Origin: Pleurocapsa sp. MO_226.B13
GTDB taxonomy: Bacteria; Cyanobacteriota; Cyanobacteriia; Cyanobacteriales; Xenococcaceae
Length of the DNA: 12,905 nucleotides
Reading direction: 5' to 3'
Assembly: GCA_030064795.1 (NCBI GenBank)
Contig: JASJEI010000195.1
Coordinates: 1-12,905, forward strand
Shown in pieces: positions 1 through 7,077 of the stretch (its first letter is position 1; the number at the start of each line of letters is the position of its first letter). Below the pieces are notes generated by a model. That model did no database searches. It was not told the origin of the DNA and saw only the letters and a program-made list of their open reading frames with translations. A program made the position numbers and the translations under genes.

Positions 1-180
1 TTCAAATTATTAAGGCAAGGCTGGGTTGGAGACGGCGATCGCCGCCTTGAGTTGAGGATGAGAATTTGGCCATGATCGGGGTTTGGCCGAAGTGACAAGC
101 ATAGCGTTAGGTAATGGTGAATAATAAGTGAGACTAAAGTTAGACAATGGCTTGAGAGGAAGTAATCAAGGAAAGCCAAA
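1..180. other. Gene-poor left edge of window
   Basis: No gene can be assigned. Plus-strand frame 1 is open from the window edge to a TGA at 73-75 (24 codons). It could be the C-terminal tail of a gene entering from the left, but the stretch is too short to recognise. A 12-bp palindrome CGGCGATCGCCG lies at 33-44 and contains the HIP1-type octamer typical of cyanobacteria. An AAGGA at 168-172 sits 8 bases before the ATG at 181 and would serve as ribosome binding site for the transposase remnant. The left end of that insertion sequence must lie in or before this stretch, but I could not find a terminal inverted repeat. Confidence 0.4.
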
Positions 181-900
181 ATGTCAGAACCCACAAAGGA
201 TTATCTTTGATCGGGAATAGAATTAACAACCACTATCGAGTCTAATCCAGTTATACCTAACTGGTTAAATGAAGCCCTTTTGCTCGGAAAATATTGGCTG
301 GAAAGCGGGTTATTAGAAAGACTTCAGCAACAGGTGCGGGGATCTCGCGGAAGAATGGGAGATTATGAAGTATGCGATTTTGTGCTGTTACTGTTAGCTT
401 ATGCAGTAAGTGGAGAAAAGACTCTGAGTGACTTCTTTGCTGCTCTTAAACCAGTGAGATTCCTGTTGATGGCAGTCTGGGGAAGAAACAAGTGTCCAGT
501 GTCCTCGACCCTGAGCCGTTTTCATGATGCGATCGATGATGGCTCGCTAGAAAAACTACGAACCTTGTTTGAACAGGACTTGTGGTCAAGAGGATTCAAA
601 GGAGAAGATCGAGGAGGATTAGTAGACCGCACTGGGGAGCGATATTGGTTATTCGATCTCGATGGAACCAAGCAGGCAGCCAGACAGCGATCGCTAACTT
701 CAAAAGAGGAATATCCTCCTGGACAACGCCGAAGTGGAAAAGCCTGTGCTAAAGGATACAGGGGACGGAAACGAGGGCAAGTAGTGAGAACTCGTAGTAC
801 CATTTGGAAGTTAAGTGCTCTTAGCCTGAAAGACAGAGAGCTCGAGATGCCCATTGGCACAACGAATTGTGGAACCCAACCTAGAGTGGGAAGCACGTAA
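181..900 (+). pseudogene. Truncated DDE-type transposase, N-terminal part, nonsense mutation
   Basis: This is the N-terminal half of a cut-and-paste transposase. The natural start appears to be ATG 181 (MSEPTKDYL), preceded by AAGGA with 8-base spacing. Codon 10 is TGA (208-210), after which the frame stays open and protein-like: SGIELTTTIESNPVIPNWL, then the stretch from a TTG at 280. Recognisable features are a predicted helical N-terminal region and the motif YWLFDLDGTKQAARQR (about 645-693), the usual context of the first catalytic Asp in DDE enzymes, followed by a basic segment GYRGRKRGQVVRTRSTI ending near 803. Beyond 803 the frame is open to TAA 898-900 but no longer looks like a transposase, and the neighbouring IS110 element probably starts there. 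The later catalytic residues are missing, so the gene must be dead. The family resembles IS4/IS1380-type DDE transposases; I cannot assign it more closely. Confidence 0.7.
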
Positions 901-945
901 GCTAGAATCTATTAAATTCTCAGGGCATCTAGCCAGCTTGAAGAA
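811..945 (+). ncRNA. Possible bridge-RNA-like structured left end of the IS110 element
   Basis: Several short hairpins line up ahead of the IS110 gene. They are GCTCT 817-821 with AGAGC 837-841; TGCC 848-851 with GGCA 856-859 around a 4-base loop; GTG 869-871 plus CCCA 875-878 with TGGG 887-890 plus CAC 894-896, separated by an internal loop; and AGAAT 904-908 with ATTCT 916-920 nested within AAGC 899-902 and GCTT 936-939. IS110-type elements are known to express a non-coding RNA with looped stems from a non-coding end, which guides recombination. The assignment here is inference from position and hand-found pairing. The stems are short and could be chance. Confidence 0.25.
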
Positions 946-964
946 CAGAGAGAGGCCAAACAAG

Positions 965-2283
965 ATGGAAGTAACCTATACTCACTGTGCGGGTTTAGAG
1001 GTTCACAAAAAAACGATAGTAGCTTGTGGAATCGTTTCTAGTCCAGGACAAAAACCAGTCCGAAAAACTCAGACTTTCGGTACTTGGACATCAGATTTAC
1101 TGGCTCTTTCAGATTGGTTGAGCGGTCAAGGCATTACCCATGTGGCGATGGAAAGTACAGGAGAATATTGGAAACCAGTCTATAATCTTCTCGAAGCTAA
1201 TTTTACCCTTTTGGTGGTCAACGCTCAACAGATCAAAAATGTTCCTGGTCGAAAAACTGATGTTAAAGATGCCGAATGGATTGCTGATTTACTACGTCAT
1301 GGCTTAGTTAGAGGCAGCTTAATTCCGCCGCTACCACAACGCGACCTCAGAGATTTAACTCGTCAGCGGACCAAACTGGTTCAAGAGAAAGCGGCAGTAG
1401 TTAATCGCCTTCAGAAAGTGTTGGAGTGGAGTAAGATCAAACTAGCATCAGTAGTTACTGATGTGACGGGAGTTTCAGCTCGTGCGATGTTAAAAGCACT
1501 GGTAGCTGGTGTTGAAGATGTGAGGGAACTAGCAGACAAAGCCAAAGGTCGCTTACGTTCCAAACGCCAACAACTAGAAGGAGCTTTGAACGGCAATGTT
1601 CGCTCTCACCATCGCTTTCTACTAACTCACCATTTGACTCATCTGGACTTTCTCGAAGCGCAAATTGCTATTTTTGATGACCAGATTCAGACACAAATCT
1701 TAGCTCAAACTCTTTCTCCTCAATCTAGCTCGAATAGCTCTGGGGACACCATCGAGAACAACTTGAGAGAGTCTGATGATTCACCTCTAACTGGGGAACA
1801 AGCAATTATTTTGTTGGATACCATTCCTGGTGTGGGACAAGCAACTGGCGAGATGTTACTGGCAGAAATTGGTTGGGATATGAGCCGTTTTCAAAGTGCT
1901 GCTCACTTAGCGCTCGTGGGCCAAACTTTGTCCAGGCAATCACGAAAGTGGTGGAAAACGTTATTCTGGTCGTACTGGTCAGGCTAATTCTTGGCGGGAG
2001 CACTGGTTTGGTTCAAGCTGCTCATGCCGCAGTCAAGTGTAAAGGTACTTATTTGAGAGCAGTTGATCATCGCTTGGTTCAACGCCGAGGTCACAAAAAA
2101 GCGATTATCGCGATCGCCCAGAAAATTTTGAAGGCTGCTTACTATATTTTGTCAAAACGCGAACCTTACCAAGAATTAGGTGCCAATTATCTTCACCAAC
2201 ATCACAGTCAACAACTCTTAAAGCGAATGTGTCGTCGATTTTCTCAACTGGGTTATCAAGTTTCTCTTACCCCTAATCCTTAA
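965..2283 (+). pseudogene. IS110-family transposase with two frameshifts
   Basis: This is an RNA-guided DEDD recombinase of IS110 type. ATG 965 is preferred over the upstream in-frame ATG 854 because the protein family begins near MEVTYTHCAG and GAGAGAGG (948-955) lies 9 bases ahead. The N-terminal RuvC-like domain shows GLEVHKK (residues 10-16), MESTGEYWKPVY (62-73) and GRKTDVKDAEW (95-105). The C-terminal domain contains LDTIPGVGQATGEMLLAEIG. The reading then leaves frame: HLA is followed by an extra base near 1913, and SWAKLCPGNHESGGKRYSG continues in the third frame. A second extra base between 1995 and 2010 brings the frame to LVQAAHAAVKCKGTYLRAV and the C-terminus YQVSLTPNP, stop 2281-2283. 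The region expected to carry the catalytic serine sits between the two breaks, so no functional enzyme can be made. The first acidic residue is Glu12 where Asp is usual, possibly another sign of decay. Confidence 0.88.
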
Positions 2284-2893
2284 TGTCAGGCTGAAAATGA
2301 GCTTCAGTTTCACTAATTTCTTAGGTTTAAGTCTCTATTTTCAAGCTAGGTCAATAGAGGTCAATTTTTTTAAAGATCTAACTTAGTCTTTGTAAAAATT
2401 ACATGAAGTTGGCTCAATACGTATTGCAAATCGTTTTTTTAAGCTTATAATTACCCATTATGAGCGTAAAAATACTTAAGATAATCGTATAATAGACGAC
2501 ATTGTATGGCTGTGTTACTTAAGTAACAGTACTTTAGGCTTTTTAGTAGCAACTGGCATTTAAGAAAATATTGGATTCTTTCTCTTATTTTTACCAATAT
2601 GTATTACGTAATAATATAAGTATAGCTATTTAATTAGCGATCATAATTCAAAATTATCTCAAGCTATTAAGGGCAAGGATCTACCTACATAAATGCTAGA
2701 TGCTCGATCTAAACTGCTGAAGCGATATTTTAAATAAGTTGTATAGAACATTAGCCTTGAAGCTTTGCCAGTCATCATATTTGCTAAGAATCTCTTGCTT
2801 ACCAAATGTATGATTGTCTTACTAGAGAAAGATTGGCAAACAAAAACGTATAACAAAAAGGTATTTGAGGATCGATAAAGAGGATTGATAATT
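2284..2893. other. 610-bp AT-rich gene-free region
   Basis: I see no convincing coding sequence on either strand. The stretch contains AGGTCAAT twice with a 10-base period (2348-2355 and 2358-2365), a TATAAT at 2488-2493, a perfect 16-bp palindrome at 2513-2528 and a 12-bp palindrome TATTACGTAATA at 2602-2613. It separates the transposon debris from the polysaccharide genes and should hold the promoter of the oxidoreductase at 2894. The start of the region may still belong to the right end of the IS110 element. Confidence 0.5.
2488..2528 (+). promoter_or_regulatory. Candidate -10 box followed by a 16-bp palindromic operator-like site
   Basis: TATAAT at 2488-2493 is a perfect -10 hexamer, but I could not find a good -35 at 16-18 bases upstream. 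Twenty bases later lies TGTTACTTAAGTAACA (2513-2528), a perfect dyad, located where a transcript would begin. A repressor or dimeric activator site is possible. The next gene start is 365 bases downstream, so the link to the oxidoreductase is only inferred. Confidence 0.25.
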
Positions 2894-4360
2894 ATGAATT
2901 CTATTTCCACAGTTGTTATTGGTGGTGGTCCTGCTGGTTTAACCGCTGCTTACGAATTAAGTAAACACGGCAAAAAGTCAGTTGTCTTTGAAAAGGCAGA
3001 TCGTGTCGGTGGTATTTCGCGGACAGAAACTTATAAAGGCTATCGCTTTGATATTGGTGGACATAGATTTTTTACTAAAGTCGGAGAAGTCGAGCAGCTT
3101 TGGCAAGAAGTAATGGGGGAAGAGTTTATCAAAGTTCCTCGGATGTCAAGAATCTATTATAAAAATAAGTTTTTTAGTTATCCTTTAGAACCATACAACG
3201 CTCTATCTAATTTGGGTTTGATTAACAGTGTCCTGATTATGTGGAGTTATTTTAAAGCCAAAGTCAAACCCAATCCTGTGGAAGAAAACTTTGAACAGTG
3301 GGTTTCTAATCGCTTTGGAGAACGTTTATATAAAACTTTTTTTAAAACCTATACTGAAAAAGTCTGGGGTATACCCTGCACGGAAATTAGAGCAGACTGG
3401 GCAGCACAGCGGATCAAGGGACTGTCTCTTAAAAAAGCGATAACCAATGCTCTTTTTGGTAGCAACGATACTAAAACTTTAATTAAAGAATTTAACTATC
3501 CCGTATACGGCCCAGGGCAAATGTGGGAGCGATTCCAAGAGAAACTAGATAGTCAAGGTTCGCCAGTACATCTTAATACAGAGGTCATTGAAGTAGAAAG
3601 AGAAGGCTACCGAGTTAATAGCGTCACTATCAAACAAAATGACGAAATTAGAAAAGTTACAGGAGAAAACTTTGTTTCTAGTATGCCTGTATCGCTTCTC
3701 CTCAAAAAAATGAATCCCGCACCACCAGAAGCCGTACTAAAAGCGGCCAACAACCTCAAATATCGCGATTTTCTGATCGTATCTTTAGTTGTAGACCAAG
3801 CGGCACTATTTCCTGACAACTGGATTTATATCCATAGTCCCGAATTTAAGGTAGGAAGAATTCAAAACTTCAAAAACTGGAGTAAAGCGATGGTTCCCGA
3901 CCAAAGCAAAACCTGTCTGGGTATGGAATACTTTTGCAATCAAGGCGGCCCTTTGTGGCAAATGTCGGACGCTGAATTGGTCGAACTAGCCAGTCGTGAA
4001 GTTAAGGCTTTGGGATTGGTAGATCCAGAAGTCAAAATTGAAGATGGGACGGTAATTCGTCAATTTAAAGCCTATCCCGTATACGATGATGAATATCGTC
4101 AGAATGTAGCGGTAATTCAGGAATATATTCAAAAATTTGAGAACTTACAGACCGTAGGTCGTAACGGAATGCACCGTTATAACAATAGCGACCATTCCAT
4201 GTTGACTGGTCTGTTGGCAGCAAAAAATATTTTAGGTGAAGACCACGATCTATGGAATGTCAATGTCGAACGTTCTTATCATGAAGAATTTACCAACAGC
4301 CAAGATGCCTACTCCGATCTAAAAAATCAAGAGAAAAAAGTATACTCTCTATCTAAATAG
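2894..4360 (+). CDS. FAD-dependent oxidoreductase, UDP-galactopyranose mutase / HemY-like
   Basis: This is a flavoprotein of 488 residues. The dinucleotide-binding fold is clear at the N-terminus: GGGPAG (10-15), the ribose-binding Glu in VVFEKADRVGG (E33), and the family signature DIGGHRFF (53-60). The C-terminal FAD-contacting segment is GRNGMHRYNNSDHSMLTG with the following AA. Proteins of this type are usual in exopolysaccharide and O-antigen loci and are annotated as protoporphyrinogen-oxidase-like or UDP-galactopyranose-mutase-like; the substrate cannot be told from sequence. I use ATG 2894 rather than TTG 2885 because AAAGAGG (2877-2883) is well spaced for 2894 and too close to 2885. 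No transmembrane segment is evident, so it is probably cytoplasmic. The downstream flippase and glycosyltransferases support a role in making or modifying a sugar precursor. Confidence 0.85.
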   Translation: MNSISTVVIGGGPAGLTAAYELSKHGKKSVVFEKADRVGGISRTETYKGYRFDIGGHRFFTKVGEVEQLWQEVMGEEFIKVPRMSRIYYKNKFFSYPLEPYNALSNLGLINSVLIMWSYFKAKVKPNPVEENFEQWVSNRFGERLYKTFFKTYTEKVWGIPCTEIRADWAAQRIKGLSLKKAITNALFGSNDTKTLIKEFNYPVYGPGQMWERFQEKLDSQGSPVHLNTEVIEVEREGYRVNSVTIKQNDEIRKVTGENFVSSMPVSLLLKKMNPAPPEAVLKAANNLKYRDFLIVSLVVDQAALFPDNWIYIHSPEFKVGRIQNFKNWSKAMVPDQSKTCLGMEYFCNQGGPLWQMSDAELVELASREVKALGLVDPEVKIEDGTVIRQFKAYPVYDDEYRQNVAVIQEYIQKFENLQTVGRNGMHRYNNSDHSMLTGLLAAKNILGEDHDLWNVNVERSYHEEFTNSQDAYSDLKNQEKKVYSLSK

Positions 4361-4416
4361 AATCTTCATATCTTCAGAATAGATATTTAAATAAATTTAA
4401 ATTGTTAGTTAAAACT

Positions 4417-4448
4417 AAGGAGGAAACGAATAAAAATCTTTCCTTCTT
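4417..4448 (+). terminator. Hairpin after the oxidoreductase gene
   Basis: AAGGAGGAAA (4417-4426) pairs with TTTCCTTCTT (4439-4448) over ten positions with one G-U pair, around a 12-base loop, followed by a short T-rich stretch. The left arm looks like a strong ribosome binding site, but no start codon follows at usable spacing, so a terminator or attenuating hairpin is the better reading. Confidence 0.45.
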
Positions 4449-4518
4449 TAATTTTGGCTAATAATATAATTGTAATTACATTATAATCGACAAAATTTTA
4501 GCTGAGTTATTTTTAAGA

Positions 4519-4836
4519 TTGAATTCGGTTTGTTCTATATTAGCAATTCCGCAAATGACCTATAGACTAATCAAACATCAAGGATTTCATCTTTCTAAAG
4601 ATATCCGCCGTCAAATGAGTTTAATTCGTTCAGTCAAAAAACATCGAGAAACTTTTCAAGCTCATCCTCGAAAGTTTACCGATTTGATTTATAACGAGGT
4701 AGGTATGTCCTTAAAATTAGGTCAAACTAAAACAGCATTGCAAAACTTTGTTTGGGCAGTAAAAATCGATCCAATCCATATTATGGGTCGTCTTATTTTC
4801 ACGGCAAAAAACTTGGTTAAAAATATAGTTTCATGA
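4519..4836 (+). CDS. Small single-TPR protein, possibly a glycosyltransferase C-terminal remnant
   Basis: Up to 105 residues. The TTG at 4519 gives the longest version; ATG 4555 (MTYRLIKHQG) gives 94 residues, and neither has a clear ribosome binding site. Near the C-terminal end, YNEVGMSLKLGQTKTALQNF with the following AVKIDP fits one tetratricopeptide repeat well (G, L-G, A-L, F, A and P in the expected places). HPRKFTDLIYNEVG and the run of basic residues before it resemble, from memory, the tails of some cyanobacterial GT2 glycosyltransferases. It may therefore be the end of a lost glycosyltransferase gene. Its TGA overlaps the flippase start as ATGA, which suggests translational coupling and argues that it is translated. 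A TATAAT at 4482-4487 may be its -10 box. No function can be assigned. Confidence 0.5.
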   Translation: MNSVCSILAIPQMTYRLIKHQGFHLSKDIRRQMSLIRSVKKHRETFQAHPRKFTDLIYNEVGMSLKLGQTKTALQNFVWAVKIDPIHIMGRLIFTAKNLVKNIVS

Positions 4837-6299
4837 GCCTAAAACAAAAAGCACTTACAGGTTTAGTCTGGTCGGCGATCCAAAACTCTGGTACTCAAGT
4901 ATTTTCGCTAATTATTTTTCTATTGTTAGCGCGGTTACTTACCCCAGAAACTTTTGGGTTAATCGCCTTGGCTAATATTTTTTTGGCTTTTATGCAGATT
5001 TTTCTCGAACAAGGATTTGCTAAAGCCTTGATTCAACGTCAAGTCATAGAGCCAGAACATTTAGATGCTGCTTTTTGGAGTCAAATAAGCTGCGGTGTTT
5101 TACTAACAATAATTACTTTTTTTGCTGCCGATCTAGTAGCAGAAGTTTTCGACCAGCCAAAGCTAGTCCCGATTTTGCAATGCTTATCTTCGATCTTTAT
5201 TATTAATTCTCTAGGTCTGGTTCATAATGCACTATTGAGCAGAGAATTCGCTTTTAAGGTTATTGCGCTGCGATCGCTTTTAGGAACGATAATTAGCGGT
5301 ATAGTGGGAATTTCCATGGCTTTGGCTGGCTATGGTGTTTGGAGTTTAGTTACCCTCAACATAGTTTCTGAGTTGGTATCGCTGTTAGTGATATGGCAAG
5401 CTGTTGACTGGCGACCAAAATGGCGATTTTCTCTCAAACATTTCCGAGACTTATTTAGCTTCGGCATATATCTTCTAGCCTTCAAATTTATTAAATTTTT
5501 TGACAAGCGTTCTGATAATTTACTGATCGGCTATTTTTTGGGAGAAGTTGCTCTGGGTTACTACGCGATCGCCTATCGTATATTAGAGGTAATGACTCAA
5601 TTATTAGTCAATACAATTAACAAAGTAGCCCTACCAACATTTTCTCGACTCCAGACAGAACCAGAACGCTTTCGGCAGTTATTTTATCAAACAACCCAGT
5701 TTACCAGCTTAATTGCTTTTCCGACTTATTTGGGCGTAGTGGTGTTTGCCCCAGAATTAATCGTGAATTTATTTGGAAAACAATGGATACCTGCTACGGG
5801 AGCGATGCAGATTTTAGCTTTTGAAGGGATAGTGCTATCGGTTTCTATATTTCACAAATCCGTATTTGTCTCTATGGGCAAACCATCTTGGAATTTAAAA
5901 GTTGTCCTGCTCAATGCTACGATCAATTTGGTTGCTTGTCTGATTGCTGTTAAATGGGGCATTATTGCCGTGGCGATCGCTTATGTAACTAGCAGTTATC
6001 TAGTTTTTCCTATCAGCCAGTGGGCGGTAAACAAATTAATCAGAATTGAAATAACTACTTATTTAAAGCAGTTTGTCACCCCTTTAACTAGTTCGGCAAT
6101 AATGGCTGGAGTTATTTTGCTAGCCAAATACTTTTTACTAGCAGCAGTCGATCCCAAATTGTCGATTGTAATTGGGACGGGGATCGGAATTGGGATCTAT
6201 GCCTTGTGTGTCCGACTGTTGAACCCGCCGTTATTTCAAAACTTATTAAATTTCCTAAAATCGACAGTATTTTCTAAAAACAAAAACGTCTTTTATTAA
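4833..6299 (+). CDS. Polysaccharide flippase, Wzx/WzxC-like (MOP superfamily)
   Basis: This is an integral membrane protein of 488 residues, a typical length for Wzx-type lipid-linked oligosaccharide flippases. It is made almost wholly of hydrophobic helices, about 12-14 by eye. The N-terminus MSLKQKALTGLVWSAIQNSG is the standard opening of this family, followed by a first helix and LARLLTPETFGLIALA. LGYYAIAYRILEVMTQLLVN, near the middle, is another family-like block. The role would be to move an undecaprenyl-linked repeat unit across the cytoplasmic membrane for capsule, exopolysaccharide or O-antigen assembly. The start overlaps the preceding small gene by ATGA, so the two are probably co-translated. 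It is followed after only 7 bases by the damaged methyltransferase reading frame. The frame is intact from end to end. Confidence 0.9.
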   Translation: MSLKQKALTGLVWSAIQNSGTQVFSLIIFLLLARLLTPETFGLIALANIFLAFMQIFLEQGFAKALIQRQVIEPEHLDAAFWSQISCGVLLTIITFFAADLVAEVFDQPKLVPILQCLSSIFIINSLGLVHNALLSREFAFKVIALRSLLGTIISGIVGISMALAGYGVWSLVTLNIVSELVSLLVIWQAVDWRPKWRFSLKHFRDLFSFGIYLLAFKFIKFFDKRSDNLLIGYFLGEVALGYYAIAYRILEVMTQLLVNTINKVALPTFSRLQTEPERFRQLFYQTTQFTSLIAFPTYLGVVVFAPELIVNLFGKQWIPATGAMQILAFEGIVLSVSIFHKSVFVSMGKPSWNLKVVLLNATINLVACLIAVKWGIIAVAIAYVTSSYLVFPISQWAVNKLIRIEITTYLKQFVTPLTSSAIMAGVILLAKYFLLAAVDPKLSIVIGTGIGIGIYALCVRLLNPPLFQNLLNFLKSTVFSKNKNVFY

Positions 6300-6306
6300 T
6301 ATTTAA

Positions 6307-6379
6307 GGGCGACATTCTGTTGTTAACGGTCATACCAAACACGAGCGTCAGTTAATGATTCCCCTACTCGAACCCGACG
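6307..6379 (+). pseudogene. Detached 5' fragment of the FkbM-type methyltransferase
   Basis: After a TAA at 6304-6306, plus-strand frame 1 reads GRHSVVNGHTKHERQLMIPLLEPD up to the MITE-like insertion. Removing the element and one target copy joins this in frame to EPDDIVMELGGGIG of the downstream gene. HERQLMIPLLEPDDIVMELG is exactly the pre-motif-I context expected of FkbM-family methyltransferases. Inside the element the frame ends at TAA 6394-6396. The true N-terminus before GRH is not present in this frame, so the gene may have been shortened before the element inserted, or it may start at ATG 6355. Confidence 0.7.
6370..6379 (+). repeat. Target-site duplication, left copy
   Basis: GAACCCGACG, identical to the copy at 6511-6520 on the other side of the 131-bp element. 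Removing the element plus one copy restores the methyltransferase reading frame. Confidence 0.85.
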
Positions 6380-6510
6380 CAATACTTCTCGTTTAACAAT
6401 ATGGAACCAGAAAATGGGGTCTTGGGGAAATGGGAGCTTAATCCCCTACTTCCCTAATTCCCTAATTCCCTAATTCCCTACTCCCCTACCTCCCTAAACG
6501 AGAAGTATTG
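6380..6510. mobile_element. 131-bp MITE-like element with 16-bp perfect TIRs and 10-bp TSD
   Basis: The left terminus CAATACTTCTCGTTTA (6380-6395) and right terminus TAAACGAGAAGTATTG (6495-6510) are perfect inverted repeats of 16 bp. They are flanked by the direct duplication GAACCCGACG at 6370-6379 and 6511-6520. There is no coding capacity. The middle holds three G-tracts (6416-6434) and then an 8-bp tandem array. A 10-bp duplication is in the range made by IS4-related transposases, but no mobilising transposase with these ends is seen in the window. The element interrupts the methyltransferase reading frame and introduces stops. Confidence 0.88.
6442..6497 (+). repeat. Seven tandem 8-bp units inside the MITE-like element
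   Basis: Units begin at 6442 (TCCCCTAC), 6450, 6458 and 6466 (TTCCCTAA three times), 6474 (TTCCCTAC), 6482 (TCCCCTAC) and 6490 (CTCCCTAA). The last unit runs into the right inverted repeat. On the minus strand each unit carries a G-triplet separated by 5 bases, a spacing that permits G-quadruplex formation. Confidence 0.85.
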
Positions 6511-7044
6511 GAACCCGACGACATTGTGATGGAACTAGGTGGTGGAATTGGAATGTTGTCCACTGCTTGCGCTCTCAAAATTGGTGGCGATCGCGTGCAT
6601 TCCTATGAAGCCAATCCGACTATGGAGTCTTTAATCCGCGATAACTATGCCCTTAATGGGGTGAGTCCTAACTTAAAAATGTGTATGCTTGACGAGACTC
6701 CTGGTTCTTGTACGTTTCATGTTTCCGAACACTTTGCTCGTTCCTCGGCATATCAACTTAAAGATCAAGGGAAAACTACTGCTTACGATGTACCCGTCGA
6801 GTCTCTTAATGATGAAATTCACCGGATCAAGCCAACGGTATTGATTATGGATGTTCAAGGTAGCGAGGGCAAACTGTTGAGCTTCGCCGACCTCACTAAT
6901 GTTCGTAAGCTGCTGGTGGAAGTACACTCTAATATATTAGGAATTTCTCGCGTCAATCAGCTACGCCGACAATTGCGAAATCAGGGCTTTTCCGAAGTCA
7001 ATCGTGCGGGTCAAAGTTTCTTATATGTCCGCGAAGACAACTAA
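6508..7044 (+). CDS. FkbM-type SAM-dependent methyltransferase, 5' end displaced by insertion
   Basis: The intact part is a class I methyltransferase of the FkbM type. It has SAM motif I ELGGGIG (residues 9-15), the acidic ribose-binding residue in VHSYEANP (E34), and the FkbM-like block VLIMDVQGSEGKLL with LLVEVHS after it. Members of the family O-methylate sugars and other substrates and often occur in polysaccharide clusters. The surviving frame of 178 residues starts at TTG 6508, which is supplied by the last bases of the MITE-like element, so this is an accidental start without a ribosome binding site. The catalytic core remains, but the N-terminal helix before motif I is split off on the other side of the element. 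Function is doubtful: a truncated protein could be made if the element provides translation signals, but I would treat the gene as disrupted. Confidence 0.75.
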   Translation: MEPDDIVMELGGGIGMLSTACALKIGGDRVHSYEANPTMESLIRDNYALNGVSPNLKMCMLDETPGSCTFHVSEHFARSSAYQLKDQGKTTAYDVPVESLNDEIHRIKPTVLIMDVQGSEGKLLSFADLTNVRKLLVEVHSNILGISRVNQLRRQLRNQGFSEVNRAGQSFLYVREDN

Positions 7045-7077
7045 CAAGAAAACTAAAACTTCAATCAATCCATAAAC

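Larger units (their letters stand above)
804..2300 (+). mobile_element. Degenerate IS110-family insertion sequence (approximate limits)
   Basis: The left limit is set where DDE-transposase similarity ends (about 803) and the right limit just after the IS110 transposase stop (2281-2283). Both are estimates. IS110 elements typically lack terminal inverted repeats, so the ends cannot be read directly. The implied left non-coding end is about 160 bases, a length compatible with members that encode a bridge RNA there. The missing half of the DDE transposase was not seen after 2283. Either the insertion was accompanied by deletion or the outer element was already truncated. Confidence 0.55.

Noticed and set aside
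522..896. Minus-strand open frame of 124 codons
   Set aside because: It lies fully antisense to the DDE transposase remnant, which has recognisable motifs; the antisense protein is compositionally odd and matches nothing.
1411..2003. Minus-strand open frames across the IS110 gene
   Set aside because: They are antisense shadows of a well-recognised transposase sequence.
2659..2910. Minus-strand open frame of 83 codons
   Set aside because: AT-rich, overlaps the start and ribosome binding site of the oxidoreductase, has no family features, and ends in a simple hydrophobic stretch expected by chance.
4417..4431. Strong AAGGAGG ribosome-binding-like sequence
   Set aside because: No ATG, GTG or TTG follows at usable spacing. 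It forms the left arm of a ten-pair hairpin and is better explained as part of a terminator.
6442..6497. CRISPR array
   Set aside because: The repeats are 8 bp with no spacers and lie within the inverted repeats of a small mobile element, so this is a tandem array.
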